Assembly (NCBI GenBank): GCA_013823505.1
Contig: PNMH01000026.1
Span: 1-43,285 of the forward strand
Origin: Polaromonas sp.
Lineage (GTDB): Bacteria > Pseudomonadota > Gammaproteobacteria > Burkholderiales > Burkholderiaceae
DNA: 43,285 nt
Reading direction: 5' to 3'
Of this stretch, positions 33,584-41,673 are shown piece by piece; the first letter of the stretch is position 1; each line of letters starts with the position of its first letter. The notes beneath the pieces are model-generated. The model did not search any database. It was not told where the DNA came from and saw only the letters and a list, made by a program, of their open reading frames with translations. The position numbers and the translations under genes are program-made.

Positions 33584-34225
33584 GTCGAGCAGATCGTGCA
33601 TGCGGTGGAACACGCGGTGCACGGTCAGCCCGTCAAACGCACGGCCATGGCCCTCGGGGCAGTAACCCCACACGGTGGCACCCGCGGCCAGGCCGGCCTG
33701 TGCTCCCGTGCCCGTGTCTTCAATCACCAGGCAGCGCGCCGGGTCGACACCGAGGTGTGCGGCAGCGGCCAGGTAGACATCGGGCGCGGGCTTGGAACGG
33801 GGCTGGTCATGACCGCTGAAGATGCGGTCGCCAAAGTACGGGTGCATGCCCGCCATCTCGATCTGCATCACGACCTTGGGGCGGTCGGCCCCCGAGGCGC
33901 AGGCGATGCGGCCACCCGCGTGGCGGTGCGCGGCCATCACCACATCGATCGCACCCTGCACCGGCTGCAGCTCGGCGCGCAGGCGCGCATCTCGCCGGGC
34001 GTAGAAAGCCCGCATCCAGTCATCGGTCAACGGCTGGCCGGTTTCGGCCTCGATGCGCGCACGCTCGTCGCGCACCGCCTTGCCGATGAAGATCTGCATG
34101 CACTGCGCCTGCGTGATCGCCCAGCCACTCTCGTTGAGCACTTCGCGCAGCACGCCGTTGGTGATGGGCTCGCTGTCCACGAGCACACCGTCGCAATCAA
34201 ACAGAACACCCTCAAATTGCGTCAC
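33557..34225 (-). CDS. HAD-family phosphatase (beta-phosphoglucomutase/Gph-like)
   Basis: 222 aa. HAD motif I GVLFDCDGVLVDSEP (about residues 6-20), a four-helix cap, motif II in IACASGADR, the Lys of HDQPRSKPAPDVYLAAA, and motif IV CLVIEDTGTGAQAGLAAGAT. This order defines the subfamily of phosphoglycolate phosphatases and beta-phosphoglucomutases; the substrate is open. The start is a GTG at 34225 overlapping the ychJ stop (GTGA); the frame is open upstream but only as a shadow of ychJ. Confidence 0.87.
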   Translation of the reverse strand: MTQFEGVLFDCDGVLVDSEPITNGVLREVLNESGWAITQAQCMQIFIGKAVRDERARIEAETGQPLTDDWMRAFYARRDARLRAELQPVQGAIDVVMAAHRHAGGRIACASGADRPKVVMQIEMAGMHPYFGDRIFSGHDQPRSKPAPDVYLAAAAHLGVDPARCLVIEDTGTGAQAGLAAGATVWGYCPEGHGRAFDGLTVHRVFHRMHDLLDSLPPPVAR

Positions 34226-34596
34226 AAGAGATCTCCGTCCACATACAGCCAATGTCCGTCTTCGCGCACGAAGCGGCTTCGCTCGTGAAGTCGCTGCCCA
34301 CGGCCCTGCACGCGCGAGCGCGCAACGAATTCCACCTCGGCATGCGCGCCGTCCAAGGGCGTGTGCCGCTTCACGTCCAGCCCCAGCCATTTCACGCCGC
34401 CATCGAGCTCGAGCGAAGCCGGCCGCGTGCTGGCGTGCCAGGTGGCCAGCAGATGCGACGTGTCGCCGCGCACAAAGGCGGTGTAGCGCGAGCGCATGAG
34501 CGCCTCGGCGTCGGGTGCGGGCACACCGGTGCCCAGGAAGCGGCCGCAGCAAGCCTCGAACGTCGCGGGTCGGCCGCAGGGGCACGGGTCTTTCAT
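34222..34596 (-). CDS. YchJ-family SEC-C motif protein
   Basis: 124 aa. It opens MKDPCPCGRPATFEACCGRF, a zinc-binding SEC-C-like motif (C5, C7, C16, C17), followed by the YchJ domain: PDAEALMRSRYTAFVRGDTS, then LVATWH-like LLATWHASTRP and a C-terminal FVREDGHWLYVDGD. An NTF2-like fold is expected; function unknown. Its ATG overlaps the rhodanese stop by four bases and its own stop overlaps the HAD start, giving a tightly coupled three-gene set. Confidence 0.9.
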   Translation of the reverse strand: MKDPCPCGRPATFEACCGRFLGTGVPAPDAEALMRSRYTAFVRGDTSHLLATWHASTRPASLELDGGVKWLGLDVKRHTPLDGAHAEVEFVARSRVQGRGQRLHERSRFVREDGHWLYVDGDLL

Positions 34597-35018
34597 CCGG
34601 CTTTTTTCGCCTTGCGCTGCTCCAGCGTCTCGACCGGCGCGCCTTGTTTCACCCAGTCGGCGAAACCGCCGTCGATGTGGGCCACGTTGGTCATGCCCAT
34701 GTCCTGCAGCGCCTTGGTGGCCAGCGCGCTGCGCCAGCCGGCGCCGCAGAACAGCACGAACTCCTTGCCCTCGTCGGCAAACACCGGCTTGAAATATGGC
34801 GAGGCCGGATCCACCCAGAACTCGAGCATGCCGCGCGGCGCGTGCAAGGCACCGACCGCCGTGCCTTCGCGCTCAAGCTCGCGCACATCGCGGATGTCCA
34901 CCAGCTGCAAACGGGCATCGCCCGCGGCCAACCGGGCCTGTATGTCGGCCACGCTGTGGGTGGTGATCTGTGCACTGGCTTCGGCCACAAGCGCTTGGGA
35001 TCCCTTGGTGATGGGCAT
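34593..35018 (-). CDS. Rhodanese-domain sulfurtransferase
   Basis: 141 aa, single rhodanese domain, no signal peptide, so cytosolic. LQLVDIRDVRELEREGTAVG is the CH2A-like region; the active-site loop FCGAGWRSALA carries the persulfide cysteine C91; HIDGGFADWVKQGAP is the CH2B-like end. The loop is C-G-A-G-W-R, a small-molecule thiosulfate/persulfide transfer type. First gene of the coupled rhodanese-ychJ-HAD operon; 102 bases from the divergent GST gene. Confidence 0.92.
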   Translation of the reverse strand: MPITKGSQALVAEASAQITTHSVADIQARLAAGDARLQLVDIRDVRELEREGTAVGALHAPRGMLEFWVDPASPYFKPVFADEGKEFVLFCGAGWRSALATKALQDMGMTNVAHIDGGFADWVKQGAPVETLEQRKAKKAG

Positions 35019-35120
35019 GTCGTGTCTCCGTTGGGTACGGAATTATCGATGCCCTTGCAGCGCCCGGGACTTGCATTGCAGGTGTTCAATGCGGCTTTTG
35101 GCAGCTTCGGAAGAACCCAC

Positions 35121-35825
35121 ATGAACGCACTGGACGCATTCCCCATCACGAAACACTGGCCGGCGAAGTTTGCCGACCGCCTGCAGCTGTATTCGCTGCC
35201 CACGCCCAACGGCGTGAAGGTCTCGATCATGCTGGAGGAAACCGGTCTGCCCTACGAGCCGCACCTGGTGAGCTTCGAGACCAACGACCAGCTCTCGCCG
35301 GCCTTCCTCTCGCTCAACCCGAACAACAAGATCCCGGCCATCCTGGACCCGAACGGCCCCGGGAACCAGCCGCTGGCGCTGTTCGAGTCGGGCGCCATCC
35401 TGGTCTACCTGGCCGAAAAGACCGGGCAGTTCCTGCCGAAAGATCCTGGTGCGCGCTACGAGACCCTGCAGTGGCTGATGTTCCAGATGGGGGGCGTGGG
35501 CCCGATGTTTGGCCAGCTCGGCTTCTTCCACAAATTCGCCGGCAAGGACTTTGAAGACAAGCGCCCGCGCGACCGTTATGCCGCCGAAACCAAACGCCTG
35601 CTGGGTGTGCTGAATCAGCGCATGACCGGGCGCGACTGGATCATGGGGCAGGACTACTCGATTGCCGACATCGCCATCTGGCCCTGGGTGCGCAACCTGG
35701 TGGGTTTCTACGGCGCAGGCGATCTGGTGGGCTTCGGCGACTTTGCCGAACTGCCGAGGGTGCTTGCGGCTTTCGAGCAAAGGCCAGCGGTGCAACGCGG
35801 CCTGACCATCCCGGCGCGCGGCTGA
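35121..35825 (+). CDS. Glutathione S-transferase, Ure2p/YghU-like (Nu class)
   Basis: 234 aa. N-terminal thioredoxin-fold (LQLYSLPTPNGVKVSIMLEE; glutathione-site NKIPAILDPNGPG with the cis-Pro; LFESGAILVYLAEKTG with the conserved ES pair at about residues 92-93) and a C-terminal all-helical domain with GRDWIMGQDYSIADIAIWPW. The TPNGVKVSIMLEE element is typical of the bacterial Ure2-like (Nu) class, which often works as a disulfide-bond reductase. The start at 35121 follows CGGAAG. Nearby rhodanese and YchJ genes suggest thiol/sulfur housekeeping. Confidence 0.92.
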   Translation: MNALDAFPITKHWPAKFADRLQLYSLPTPNGVKVSIMLEETGLPYEPHLVSFETNDQLSPAFLSLNPNNKIPAILDPNGPGNQPLALFESGAILVYLAEKTGQFLPKDPGARYETLQWLMFQMGGVGPMFGQLGFFHKFAGKDFEDKRPRDRYAAETKRLLGVLNQRMTGRDWIMGQDYSIADIAIWPWVRNLVGFYGAGDLVGFGDFAELPRVLAAFEQRPAVQRGLTIPARG

Positions 35826-35837
35826 ACTGGCGGGGGC

Positions 35838-37301
35838 TCACTTCCTCCAGAAGTGACCGGTGAACAGAACGAGCACGGTCAGCAGCTCCAGACGTCCCAG
35901 CAACATCGCAAAGGTGCAGACCCAGATCTGGAAGCTGTTGAGCACACCGAAGTTGCTCGCGGGCCCCACGTCACCCAGGCCGGGGCCGATGTTGTTCAAG
36001 GTGGCCACCACCGCCGAAAACGCGGTCACGATGTCCAGGCCGGTGAACAGCAGCAACATGGTCAGCCCCATGGTGGCGGCGCCGTAAATCAGCATGTAAC
36101 CGAGGACGGCGGTCATGACCGAATTGGGCATGATCGCCCCGCCCAGCGTCACCGGGTTGACCACGCGCGGATGCACGATGCGCACGAGTTCGCGCCGCGC
36201 CTGCTTGATCAGCAGCACCATGCGCACCAGCTTGATGCCCCCGCCGGTGGAGCCGGCACACGACACAAAACACCCCAGGAACATGAGCAGCACCGGCGCG
36301 AACACCGGCCACTGGGCGTAGTCGGTGGACGCGTAGCCGGTGGTGGTGGCCACCGACACCACGTGAAACGCGCTGGTGCGCAAGGCCTCGGGAAAATCGG
36401 GAACCACGCCCTGCGCCGTGAGCAACACAGCCACCAGCATCACCGACACCAGCAGCACGCTCACATAGGTGCGGATCTCGCGGTCGCGCGTGAGCGGGCG
36501 CAACGAGCGCTGTCGCAGCACGATGAAGTAGCGCATGAAACTCACGCCAGCCAACACCATGAAGACCGTGGCCACGGCCTCGATCTTGGGTGAGTCCCAA
36601 TAGCCGAAGCTCGCGTCGTGTGATGAAAAACCACCCAGGCCCATGGTGGTGCACATGTGCATGAAGGCGTCGGCCCAGCTCATGCCGGCCCAGCGATAGG
36701 CCAGCATGCACGCCACCGAGAACAGGACGTACACGCCCCACAGGCCGCGGGCGGTTTCGGAAATGCGCGGGGTGAACTTGGTGTCCTTCATGGGGCCGGG
36801 CGTCTCGGCCCTGTAGAGCTGCACACCGCCCAGACCCAGCAATGGCAGCACCGCCACCACCAGCAGCATGATGCCCAGCCCGCCCACCAGTTGCAGGAAG
36901 CAGCGCCACACATTCACCGAGACCGGCAACGCGTCCAGCCCCGAGAGCGCGGTGGCCCCGGTCGCCGTGAGTGCGCTCATGGCCTCGAAGTACGCCTTGG
37001 TCCACGTGATGTCGGGCACGGTGAACATGAGCGGTGCCGCCGCGAACGCGGGCAGCAATATCCACACCAGATTGACCAGCAGAAAGCCGTCTTTGGCCTG
37101 CAGCTCGCGGCGAAACCGGTGGGTGGCCCGCCACAGGATCAGGCCGCAAACGGTGGTGAAGGCAAAGCCATAGGCCCACACCAGGGCGTGGTGCTGTGCG
37201 TCCAGAAACCAGGCCCACGCCAGCGGCACCAGAAAGGCGGGCGCAAACGCAAGCAGGATGCGCGAGAACACCGAAAGAACGGGCAGCAAGGTGAACAACA
37301 T
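35838..37301 (-). CDS. trkH: TrkH-family potassium uptake protein, copy 1
   Basis: 487-aa membrane protein with four M1-P-M2 repeats. Filter-loop regions are visible: ALTATGATALSG (about residues 110-121), TTMGLGGFSSHD, ATTTGYASTDY and NNIGPGLGDVGPASNFG near the C-terminus. It is the pore subunit of Trk, gated by the TrkA RCK protein encoded upstream. Nine bases separate it from the second trkH. It shares a scattered pattern with copy 2 along its whole length, so they are paralogues from an older duplication. It is the last gene of the trkA-trkH-trkH run, 12 bases from the convergent GST gene. Confidence 0.95.
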   Translation of the reverse strand: MLFTLLPVLSVFSRILLAFAPAFLVPLAWAWFLDAQHHALVWAYGFAFTTVCGLILWRATHRFRRELQAKDGFLLVNLVWILLPAFAAAPLMFTVPDITWTKAYFEAMSALTATGATALSGLDALPVSVNVWRCFLQLVGGLGIMLLVVAVLPLLGLGGVQLYRAETPGPMKDTKFTPRISETARGLWGVYVLFSVACMLAYRWAGMSWADAFMHMCTTMGLGGFSSHDASFGYWDSPKIEAVATVFMVLAGVSFMRYFIVLRQRSLRPLTRDREIRTYVSVLLVSVMLVAVLLTAQGVVPDFPEALRTSAFHVVSVATTTGYASTDYAQWPVFAPVLLMFLGCFVSCAGSTGGGIKLVRMVLLIKQARRELVRIVHPRVVNPVTLGGAIMPNSVMTAVLGYMLIYGAATMGLTMLLLFTGLDIVTAFSAVVATLNNIGPGLGDVGPASNFGVLNSFQIWVCTFAMLLGRLELLTVLVLFTGHFWRK

Positions 37302-37310
37302 GCAGGCAGT

Positions 37311-38783
37311 CTATTTGCGCCAGAAGCCCGGGGTGAAGAGCACGAGGAAAGACAGCATTTCCAGCCGCCCCAGCAACATGGCCAGGGTGCACACCCAGGT
37401 CTGGAAGTCCGTCAGGCCCTGGAAGTTGCCCGCGGGCCCCACCTCGTTGAGGCCGGGGCCCATGTTGTTCACGCTGGCCACCACGGCCGAAAATGCCGTG
37501 TCGAACGGCAGGTCGGAGAGCAACAGCAGCATGGTCAACCCGATGATCGTGCCGCCGTACACCAGCATGAAGCCCAGCACCGACAGCAAGGTACCGGTCT
37601 GCACGACGTGCCCGCCCAGGTGCACCGGATACACCGCGCGCGGATGGATGATGCGCGACATCTCCCGCCTGGCCTGCTTGAGCAGGATCAGCACACGCGC
37701 CATCTTGATGCCGGCGCCGGTGGAGCCCGCGCTGGTGGCCACGCCCGAGAGCATGATCATGAACAGCGGTGCAAACACGGGCCAGGTGGTGTAGTCCACC
37801 GTGGCAAAACCGGTGGTCGAGCCGATGGAGATCACGTTGAACAAGGCCACCCGCAGGGTCTCCAGCGGGTCGGTCATGGTGCCCTTGACCAGCAACAACC
37901 CGGCCACGAACACGCTGGCACCCAGCAGCAGGCCCATGGTGCCGCGCCACTCGGCGTCGCGCCAGATGCGGGCAGGCTGTCGCTTGGCGAAGGCCACGAA
38001 ATACAGCGCAAAGTTGCAGCTGGCCACCAGCATGAAGACAATGGCCACCCACTCCAGCGTGGGCGACTGGAAGAACCCGAAACTGCTGTCGTGCGTCGAC
38101 AGGCCACCCAGGCTCATGGTGGTGAACATGTGCGCCCAGGCGTCCAGCGCGGACATGCCGCCCAGCCAGTAGCCCAGCACGCAAGCCACCGAGAGTGCGC
38201 AGTACACGGTCCACAGGCCCTTGGCGGTCTCGGTGATGCGCGGCGTGAGCTTGGCGTCTTTCATGGGCCCGGTGGCCTCGGCGCGAAACAGCTGGCTGCC
38301 ACCCACCCCCAGCATGGGCAGGATGGCCACCGCCAACACCAGAATGCCCATGCCGCCGAGCCACTGCAGGAAACAGCGCCACAGGTTGATGGAACCCGGC
38401 AAGGCGTCCAGCCCGGTGATCACGGTGGAGCCGGTGGTGGTCAGGCCCGACATGGCTTCGAAGTAGGCATCGGTCACGCTGATCGGGGTGGCTGTCTGGC
38501 CAAAGTACAGCAGCAGGGGCAGACACGCCAGCAGCGGCAGCAGGGTCCAGACCAGCCCCACCAGCAGGATGCCGTCACGCGTCTGCAACTCCACCTTGCG
38601 GCCCACCTTGAACACGGCACAGCGCAGGAGCAAGCCCACCACCCATGCAACGGCCACGGCTGGCAGGTAGGCGCCTTGAGCGCCGTCCTGCGACCACCAC
38701 GACACCGTCCACGGAACCAGCAGCGTGAGCGAGAACACCATCACGATGGCGCCCAGCACGGGAAAAACGCGCAGCAGCGGCAT
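37311..38783 (-). CDS. trkH: TrkH-family potassium uptake protein, copy 2
   Basis: 490-aa membrane protein. Filter loops GLTTTGSTVITG, TTMSLGGLSTHD, IGSTTGFATVDY and NNMGPGLNEVGPAGNFQG align with copy 1 with different flanking residues. The second loop reads SLGG here and GLGG in copy 1, a change in a filter-bearing loop that could alter ion preference. The start is the ATG at 38783; a TTG six bases earlier (38789) is a second choice. It lies 17 bases after trkA, so the first pore made after TrkA is this one. Confidence 0.94.
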   Translation of the reverse strand: MPLLRVFPVLGAIVMVFSLTLLVPWTVSWWSQDGAQGAYLPAVAVAWVVGLLLRCAVFKVGRKVELQTRDGILLVGLVWTLLPLLACLPLLLYFGQTATPISVTDAYFEAMSGLTTTGSTVITGLDALPGSINLWRCFLQWLGGMGILVLAVAILPMLGVGGSQLFRAEATGPMKDAKLTPRITETAKGLWTVYCALSVACVLGYWLGGMSALDAWAHMFTTMSLGGLSTHDSSFGFFQSPTLEWVAIVFMLVASCNFALYFVAFAKRQPARIWRDAEWRGTMGLLLGASVFVAGLLLVKGTMTDPLETLRVALFNVISIGSTTGFATVDYTTWPVFAPLFMIMLSGVATSAGSTGAGIKMARVLILLKQARREMSRIIHPRAVYPVHLGGHVVQTGTLLSVLGFMLVYGGTIIGLTMLLLLSDLPFDTAFSAVVASVNNMGPGLNEVGPAGNFQGLTDFQTWVCTLAMLLGRLEMLSFLVLFTPGFWRK

Positions 38784-38800
38784 GAACAAAGGTCCGGACT

Positions 38801-40192
38801 TCAGCCGAAGAAGGTGGCGCCGACCTGGAACAGCTTCTCGACCTCGCGGACCAGGCGCTTGTTCGGAATGAACATGATGATGTGGTCGTCGGCCTCGATC
38901 AGGGTGTCGTGGTGCGGCATGAGGACCTCGGACTTGTTGCCCTCGCCCCGCACGATGGCGCCGATGCGCACGCCCTTGGGCAGCTTGAGCTCTTCGACCT
39001 TGCGGCCCACCAGCTTGCTGGTCTTCACGTCGCCGCGCGCAATGCCTTCGAGCGCCTCGGCCGCGCCGCGGCGCAAGCTGTGCACAGCGGCCACGTCGCC
39101 GCGCCGCAGGTGCGTGAGCAGTTCGCCAATGACGGTTTGCGAGGGCGAGATGGCAATGTCGATGGTGCTGCCCTGCATCATGTCGGCGTAGGCACGGCGA
39201 TTGATCAGGGCCATGACGCGCCCGGCGCCCATGCGCTTGGCCAGCATGGCCGACATGATGTTGTCTTCGTCGTCGCTGGTGAGCGCGAGAAACATGTCCA
39301 TCTCGCCCACGCTCTCTTCCAGCAGCAGGTCTTCGTCAGCTCCGTCGCCGTTGAGGATGAGCATGCTCGATGGCAACTGGCTGGCCAGGTATTCGCAGCG
39401 CTTCTGGTCGTGCTCGATGATCTTCACTTGGCACTGTCCCTGAAGTGATCGCGCCAGGCGCAAGCCCACCTTGCCACCCCCGGCAATCATGATCCGCTTG
39501 GCCGGCTCATCGATGTTGTGGATGGCGCCCAGCACGTAGCGGATCTTCTGCGTGTCGGCGAGCACGAACACCTCGTCACCCGCCAGGATGCGTGTGGTCT
39601 TGGTGGCCTCCATCTCGGTGTCGAGCCGGTACAGCGCGACCACACGCATCTCGGCGTGGGGGAAACGTTCGCGAAACTCGCCGATGGTGTGGCCCACCAG
39701 CGAGCCGCCGTGCGTGGCACGGATCGCGATCAGGCTGGCGCGGCCATCGGCAAACTCCAGCACCTGCAGCGCCTCGGGGTAGCTGATGAGCTGGTGGAGA
39801 TAGCGCATGACCGACTCTTCCGGGCAGATCACGTGGTCCACCGCGAAGCCGTTCTTGCCGAGCAGTTCGTCGCCTTCAATGAATTCGGGCGAGCGCAGCC
39901 GGGCGATGGTGCTGGGCACGTTGAAGATGTCGTGCGCGACCTTGCACACCACGAGGTTGGTTTCGTCGTTGGCGGCGCAGGCGATCACCATGTCGGCGTC
40001 TTTGGCGCCCGCCTCCCTCAAGACCGAGGGCTGGATGCCGTTGCCCACCACGCCGCGCAGGTCGATGCGCTCTTCCAGGTTGCGCAGTCGGGCGGGGTCC
40101 ATGTCGATGACGGTGATGTCGTTCTGCTCGGAGACCAGGCTCTCGGCCACGCTTTCGCCGACTCGGCCGGCACCCAGGATGATGATGTTCAT
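38801..40192 (-). CDS. trkA: Trk system potassium uptake protein TrkA
   Basis: 463 aa, cytosolic peripheral protein with two RCK (KTN-TrkA_C) modules. The first begins IIILGAGRVGESVAESLVSE (GxGxxG for NAD(H)) with VIDMD ending in the ribose-binding acid; the second begins IMIAGGGKVGLRLARSLQGQ with IIEHDQKRCEYLA. The C-terminal TrkA_C pieces include ASLIAIRATHGGSLVGHTIG and KVEELKLPKGVRIGAIVRGE. It controls TrkH gating. The ATG at 40192 is preceded by the hairpin-rich intergenic region. First gene of the potassium operon. Confidence 0.96.
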   Translation of the reverse strand: MNIIILGAGRVGESVAESLVSEQNDITVIDMDPARLRNLEERIDLRGVVGNGIQPSVLREAGAKDADMVIACAANDETNLVVCKVAHDIFNVPSTIARLRSPEFIEGDELLGKNGFAVDHVICPEESVMRYLHQLISYPEALQVLEFADGRASLIAIRATHGGSLVGHTIGEFRERFPHAEMRVVALYRLDTEMEATKTTRILAGDEVFVLADTQKIRYVLGAIHNIDEPAKRIMIAGGGKVGLRLARSLQGQCQVKIIEHDQKRCEYLASQLPSSMLILNGDGADEDLLLEESVGEMDMFLALTSDDEDNIMSAMLAKRMGAGRVMALINRRAYADMMQGSTIDIAISPSQTVIGELLTHLRRGDVAAVHSLRRGAAEALEGIARGDVKTSKLVGRKVEELKLPKGVRIGAIVRGEGNKSEVLMPHHDTLIEADDHIIMFIPNKRLVREVEKLFQVGATFFG

Positions 40193-40255
40193 GGTGTCGG
40201 GATCATACGAGGGGATGTGGGGGCGGCCTGTGCTTTTTGGCATGCACCTTGGCGC

Positions 40256-40357
40256 GCTCGTGATCAAGCGGCGCTCTGCTCCGCGGCTGTCCTCCGGGCC
40301 GGCTGCGCCGTCCCTCCCCCTTTATGCCGCTGCGCAGACCGCCACTCGCTCACGAGC
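40256..40357 (-). repeat. Hairpin repeat element A (minus orientation)
   Basis: Terminal inverted arms 40256-40279 and 40334-40357 match at 20 of 24 positions. Read on the minus strand, the 54-base centre begins GCAGCGGCATAAAGGGGGAG, has an inner hairpin CGGC-GCA-GCCG, and ends GGACAGCCGCGGA. The same order and wording recur in element B. Confidence 0.75.
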
Positions 40358-40398
40358 CTGAAGCAATGTTGACCTGAGCCTTGACGAGTGCCAACGAG

Positions 40399-40498
40399 GT
40401 CATCGGCGGCCATGGGGTACGGCGCAGCGAAATAAAGGAGGAGGGGCCAAAGGCCCCGGGGGACATTCGCGGAGCCGTGCCCCATGGCCGCCGGTGAC
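40399..40498 (+). repeat. Hairpin repeat element B (plus orientation)
   Basis: Arms 40399-40423 and 40474-40498 are 25-base inverted repeats with only two mismatches, both G-U compatible in plus-strand RNA. The 50-base centre begins GCAGCGAAATAAAGGAGGAG, carries a perfect GGGGCC-AAA-GGCCCC hairpin (40443-40457) and ends GGACATTCGCGGA. It is the same design as element A, in inverted orientation about 40 bases away. Confidence 0.82.
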
Positions 40499-40527
40499 CG
40501 GAGCAGCCGGAGAAAACCCTCAAAAGC

Positions 40528-41655
40528 TCAAGCCAAAGCCCGCTGAATGATGATTTTCTGAATGTCCGAAGTGCCTTCGTAAATCTGGCACACCCGCACA
40601 TCCCGGTAAATGCGCTCCACCGGGAAGTCGCTCACATAGCCGTACCCGCCAAACACCTGGATGGCCGCCGTGCACACCGCCTCGGCCATTTCGCTGGCAA
40701 ACAGCTTGGCCATGGCCGCTTCCTTTAAACACGGCTGACCCGCGTCGCGCAAAGCCGCCGCGTGGTGCGTGAGCGCACGCGCCGCTTCGATCTGTGTGGC
40801 CATGTCGGCCAGCCGAAAACCCACCGCCTGGTGGTTGAAGATAGGCTGGCCGAAACTGGAACGATCCTTGGAATAAGCCAACGCACAGTCAAACGCGCTG
40901 CGCGCCATGCCGATGCTTTGCGCCGCGATGCCGATGCGCCCGCCTTCGAGTGCCGAGAGTGCAATCTTGTAGCCCTCGCCCTCGGCGCCGATCAGGTTCT
41001 CGGCCGGGATGCGGCAGTTGTCGAAGTTGATCTGTGCCGTGTCGCTGCTGTGCTGGCCGAGCTTGTCTTCCAGGCGCGCGACCACATAGCCTGGTGTGCT
41101 CGTGGGCACCGCGAAGGCGCTCATGCCCTTTTTGCCAGCGCCCTTGTCGGTGACCGCGATCACGATCGCGAGGTGCCCGTTCTTGCCGCTGGTGATGAAC
41201 TGCTTGACGCCGTTGAGCACGTACGCGTCACCCTCTTTGGTGGCCGTGGTGCGCAGGGCCGAAGCGTCCGAGCCCACGTGCGGCTCGGTCAGGCAAAACA
41301 CACCGAGCATCTGGCCGGCGGCCAAGGGGCGCAGCCAGCGCTCTTGCTGTTGGGCATTGCCGTAGCGCATCAGAATGGCGTTGACCGGGCAGTTGGTCAC
41401 TGAGATCGCCGTGCTGGTGCCGCCGTCACCGGCCGCGATTTCTTCGAGCACCACGGCCAGCGTCACATAGTCCAGCCCCGCGCCACCCAGCGCCTCGGGC
41501 ACGCAAATGCCGTAGGCGCCCAGTTCGGCCAGGCCCTTGTGCACGTCGGTCGGGAAATGGTGTTCCTTGTCCCATTTCGCCGCCTGCGGCCAGAGCTGCT
41601 CCTGGGCGAAACTGCGCACCGCGTCGCGGATCATGAGTTGGTCTTGGTTCAGCAT
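40528..41655 (-). CDS. Acyl-CoA dehydrogenase (short/medium-chain type)
   Basis: 375 aa flavoprotein. FAD/substrate motifs are FCLTEPHVGSDASALRTTA and LNGVKQFITSGKNG. The C-terminal helices include QVFGGYGYVSDFPVERIYRD and then QIYEGTSDIQK, where E360 is the usual catalytic base. This places it with butyryl-, short- and medium-chain enzymes, unlike the helix-G type at 29118. It follows the thiolase gene by 18 bases, so the pair fits fatty-acid or acetoacetyl-CoA metabolism. Full family length; start ATG at 41655. Confidence 0.93.
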   Translation of the reverse strand: MLNQDQLMIRDAVRSFAQEQLWPQAAKWDKEHHFPTDVHKGLAELGAYGICVPEALGGAGLDYVTLAVVLEEIAAGDGGTSTAISVTNCPVNAILMRYGNAQQQERWLRPLAAGQMLGVFCLTEPHVGSDASALRTTATKEGDAYVLNGVKQFITSGKNGHLAIVIAVTDKGAGKKGMSAFAVPTSTPGYVVARLEDKLGQHSSDTAQINFDNCRIPAENLIGAEGEGYKIALSALEGGRIGIAAQSIGMARSAFDCALAYSKDRSSFGQPIFNHQAVGFRLADMATQIEAARALTHHAAALRDAGQPCLKEAAMAKLFASEMAEAVCTAAIQVFGGYGYVSDFPVERIYRDVRVCQIYEGTSDIQKIIIQRALA

Positions 41656-41673
41656 GGCGATATCGTTTCCGGG

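Larger units (their letters stand above)
40193..40527. other. Gene-free region between trkA and the acyl-CoA dehydrogenase gene
   Basis: 335 bases with no credible gene. It holds two related hairpin elements in opposite orientation (40256-40357 and 40399-40498) with about 40 bases between them. The leftward trkA promoter must be on the left side (40193-40255), but no hexamers stand out. The long stems could also end transcription of the acyl-CoA dehydrogenase operon. Confidence 0.75.

Noticed and set aside
40600..40660. Asp instead of Glu in GYVSDFPVER taken as a lost catalytic residue of the acyl-CoA dehydrogenase
   Set aside because: The catalytic Glu of this class is the one in YEGT further on, which is present (E360).
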